Below, one piece after another: positions 62,863 to 64,000 of a stretch of DNA of 64,000 nucleotides; positions within the stretch are counted from its first letter, which is position 1; the number at the start of each line of letters is the position of its first letter. The notes under the pieces are model-generated. The model ran no database searches and was not told the origin of the DNA. It saw nothing but the letters and a program-made list of their open reading frames with translations. This DNA comes from Streptomyces sp. ASQP_92 (GTDB lineage Bacteria > Actinomycetota > Actinomycetes > Streptomycetales > Streptomycetaceae). A program made the translations under genes and the position numbers. The stretch covers positions 213,391-277,390 of the forward strand of contig NZ_JAODUA010000009.1 of NCBI RefSeq assembly GCF_025399895.1, given 5' to 3'.

Positions 62863-63558
62863 CTAACCCGCGGTCGTACGGCGAAGCGTGGCCCCCTCTT
62901 CCTCATGTGCCGCAGCACGGCCGTACGACCATCGGCGGGGCAGCCACCCCACGGCAACCATCGCCATCCCGCCGCCTACCAGCGCCAGCGCGACCCCGCC
63001 GACCAGGCTCAACACCCCGATGGGGAGCCGAGGCAGCTCGGCGCGGCCGGCCTGGAAGACGGTGTCCTGGGTGTCGGCGTCCCCGCCCCCGGACACATCC
63101 GGCCCCACAACCAAAGCCCGCGCCCCATCAACCGGCCCACCCGGCGCCGGGGAGCCAACCGGGCCGCCCGATGGTGGGGTCGCAACCGGCCCGCCCGGTG
63201 TGGGGGCCGGAACCGACCCACCCAGTGTTGGGGTCGCAACCGGCCCACCCCCGACGGCGTGCACCAACCGGCCCCGCCGATGCACCGCCCGAACATCGCG
63301 CAGGTCCGCCGCGAGCCGACACCCCTCACGCAACCTCGCCTCCAGCCGGCCCACCTCATCCGCCGAGCGGCTGCCCGGACAGTCGTGCGCCCGCTGGATC
63401 TGGGCCTGGTGCCCCTCATTGACCGCGTCGACGACCCGCAGCCGCATCCGGGCGACCCGCTCATCCCCATCCATGGCGTACGCGGCCCCCGGGGCGACGG
63501 CCATCCCCAGTACGAGGAGGGTCGCGGCGGCCACGGCGATCCGAAGAAGAGTCCTCAT
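62863..63558 (-). CDS. Secreted/membrane protein with Pro-Gly repeat and C-terminal anchor
   Basis: 231 residues, ATG at 63558. Signal peptide (IAVAAATLLVLGMAVAPGAAYA, cleavage near residue 28), a ~70-residue charged helical domain with a Cys pair (HDCPGSRSADEVGRLEARLREGCRLAADL), a repeated GGPVATP-type Pro/Gly linker (~105-145), and a C-terminal hydrophobic helix (~185-205, LSLVGGVALALVGGGMAMVAVGWL). The linker DNA repeats with a ~39-bp period. It fits a cell-wall-exposed, membrane-anchored protein; function unknown. Confidence 0.7.
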   Translation of the reverse strand: MRTLLRIAVAAATLLVLGMAVAPGAAYAMDGDERVARMRLRVVDAVNEGHQAQIQRAHDCPGSRSADEVGRLEARLREGCRLAADLRDVRAVHRRGRLVHAVGGGPVATPTLGGSVPAPTPGGPVATPPSGGPVGSPAPGGPVDGARALVVGPDVSGGGDADTQDTVFQAGRAELPRLPIGVLSLVGGVALALVGGGMAMVAVGWLPRRWSYGRAAAHEEEGATLRRTTAG

Positions 63559-64000
63559 GGCCGCCACGCTAGGGCGAACGACGGCCCCACCAGATCGGCC
63601 GTCCCGCCAGGCCTGCCTCGGCCAAAAGCACGAGGCCAGGCGCGTACGCGGCCCCCTCGGACGGCCCGCTCCTGGGCACCTGGCCGAGGGTTGACACGCC
63701 CCTCCCTCGTACGTAATGTTCTCCGAGTTGTCCGACGTGAGCGCCGACCCCGGTCGGTCCCCGGACAGCCATTCCGCATCAACCACTTCTCATGAACGAC
63801 ACCTCGTCGTCTCATTTTTCGTGCGCTTTTGCGAAATGAGGAATCCGCGTTCGAGAACGCGCCCCGATTGGCGTCGGGGCCCAGGATTCCGCTAATGTCT
63901 CACTCGTCGAAACGGCCCAACAGCCGTGAAGACAAGCCGACTTGGCCCCGGGAGACCGGGAATTGGAACCGAAAGGATCTGATAGAGTCGGAGCCGCCGG
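63559..64000 (+). promoter_or_regulatory. Strong tandem promoters, probably leading into an rRNA operon
   Basis: No gene in these 442 bases. A near-consensus promoter TTGACA-N17-TAATGT lies at 63691-63719. A second candidate TTGGCG-N17-GCTAAT (or N19-TAATGT) lies at 63868-63898. The last ~30 bases (GAAAGGATCTGATAGAGTCG, 63971-63990) resemble the -10/leader sequence I recall upstream of Streptomyces 16S rRNA. The stable RNA itself would begin outside the window. Confidence 0.55.

Overview
The window is very GC-rich chromosomal DNA from a Streptomyces (or a close relative). The evidence is extreme third-position GC, GTG and TTG starts, only one TTA codon noticed by eye, and marker genes in actinobacterial arrangements: lsr2, clpC, the sigE-cseABC operon, disA-radA, and panC-nadB-nadC-coaX. 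From memory, the core order resembles the SCO3327 to SCO3397 region of S. coelicolor read in one direction; no alignment was run. Most of the window is conserved chromosomal core with small accessory inserts. No phage, transposase, CRISPR array or tRNA was seen.

Left part (1-12.1 kb): a repeat block, an MprF/LysX-like membrane aminoacyl-phospholipid synthase, a secreted-type esterase, a complete osmoprotectant (glycine betaine/choline-type) ABC importer, a coiled-coil membrane protein, an MmyB-like regulator followed by an orphan type III polyketide synthase, and a stand-alone NuoD (complex I 49-kDa subunit) paralogue. 12.1-19.7 kb: a MidA/NDUFAF7-like methyltransferase, a NarL-type two-component pair, a quinone-oxidoreductase-like enzyme, an ArsR-type regulator with twin operators facing a small ORF, and a threonine-aldolase-like PLP enzyme. 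19.8-25.4 kb: a tightly coupled cofactor operon (DUF2520 dehydrogenase, panC, nadB, nadC, coaX) serving CoA and NAD synthesis. 25.5-31.5 kb: small conserved genes, a BlaI-type repressor, an N-acetylglutamate synthase-like protein, lsr2 and clpC.

31.5-35.1 kb holds the best candidate for a little-described system: a trypco2 gene overlapping, by 4 bp, a 1074-residue trypsin-like protease/NACHT NTPase/leucine-rich protein that carries an in-frame TTA (bldA-dependent) codon. 35.6-46.6 kb is cell-envelope biology: an M23 peptidase, a TetR/MFS pair with twin operators, cseC-cseB-cseA-sigE, mutY, a PAP2 phosphatase, a membrane-anchored protein, and disA. 46.7-64 kb holds radA, a sigma-like/anti-sigma-like/BACON membrane fusion, a Ppx/GppA phosphatase, a sugar isomerase-like protein and TetR, ilvD, a receptor Ser/Thr kinase with a PQQ-type propeller, an ABC-2 exporter, proC, a secreted protein, and finally strong promoters that probably lead into an rRNA operon beyond the right edge.

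Four intergenic blocks (1-235, 12.12-12.55, 45.1-45.46 and 53.48-53.85 kb) are mosaics of the same three repeat modules. In the three complete blocks they begin just after a stop codon and keep a fixed module order.
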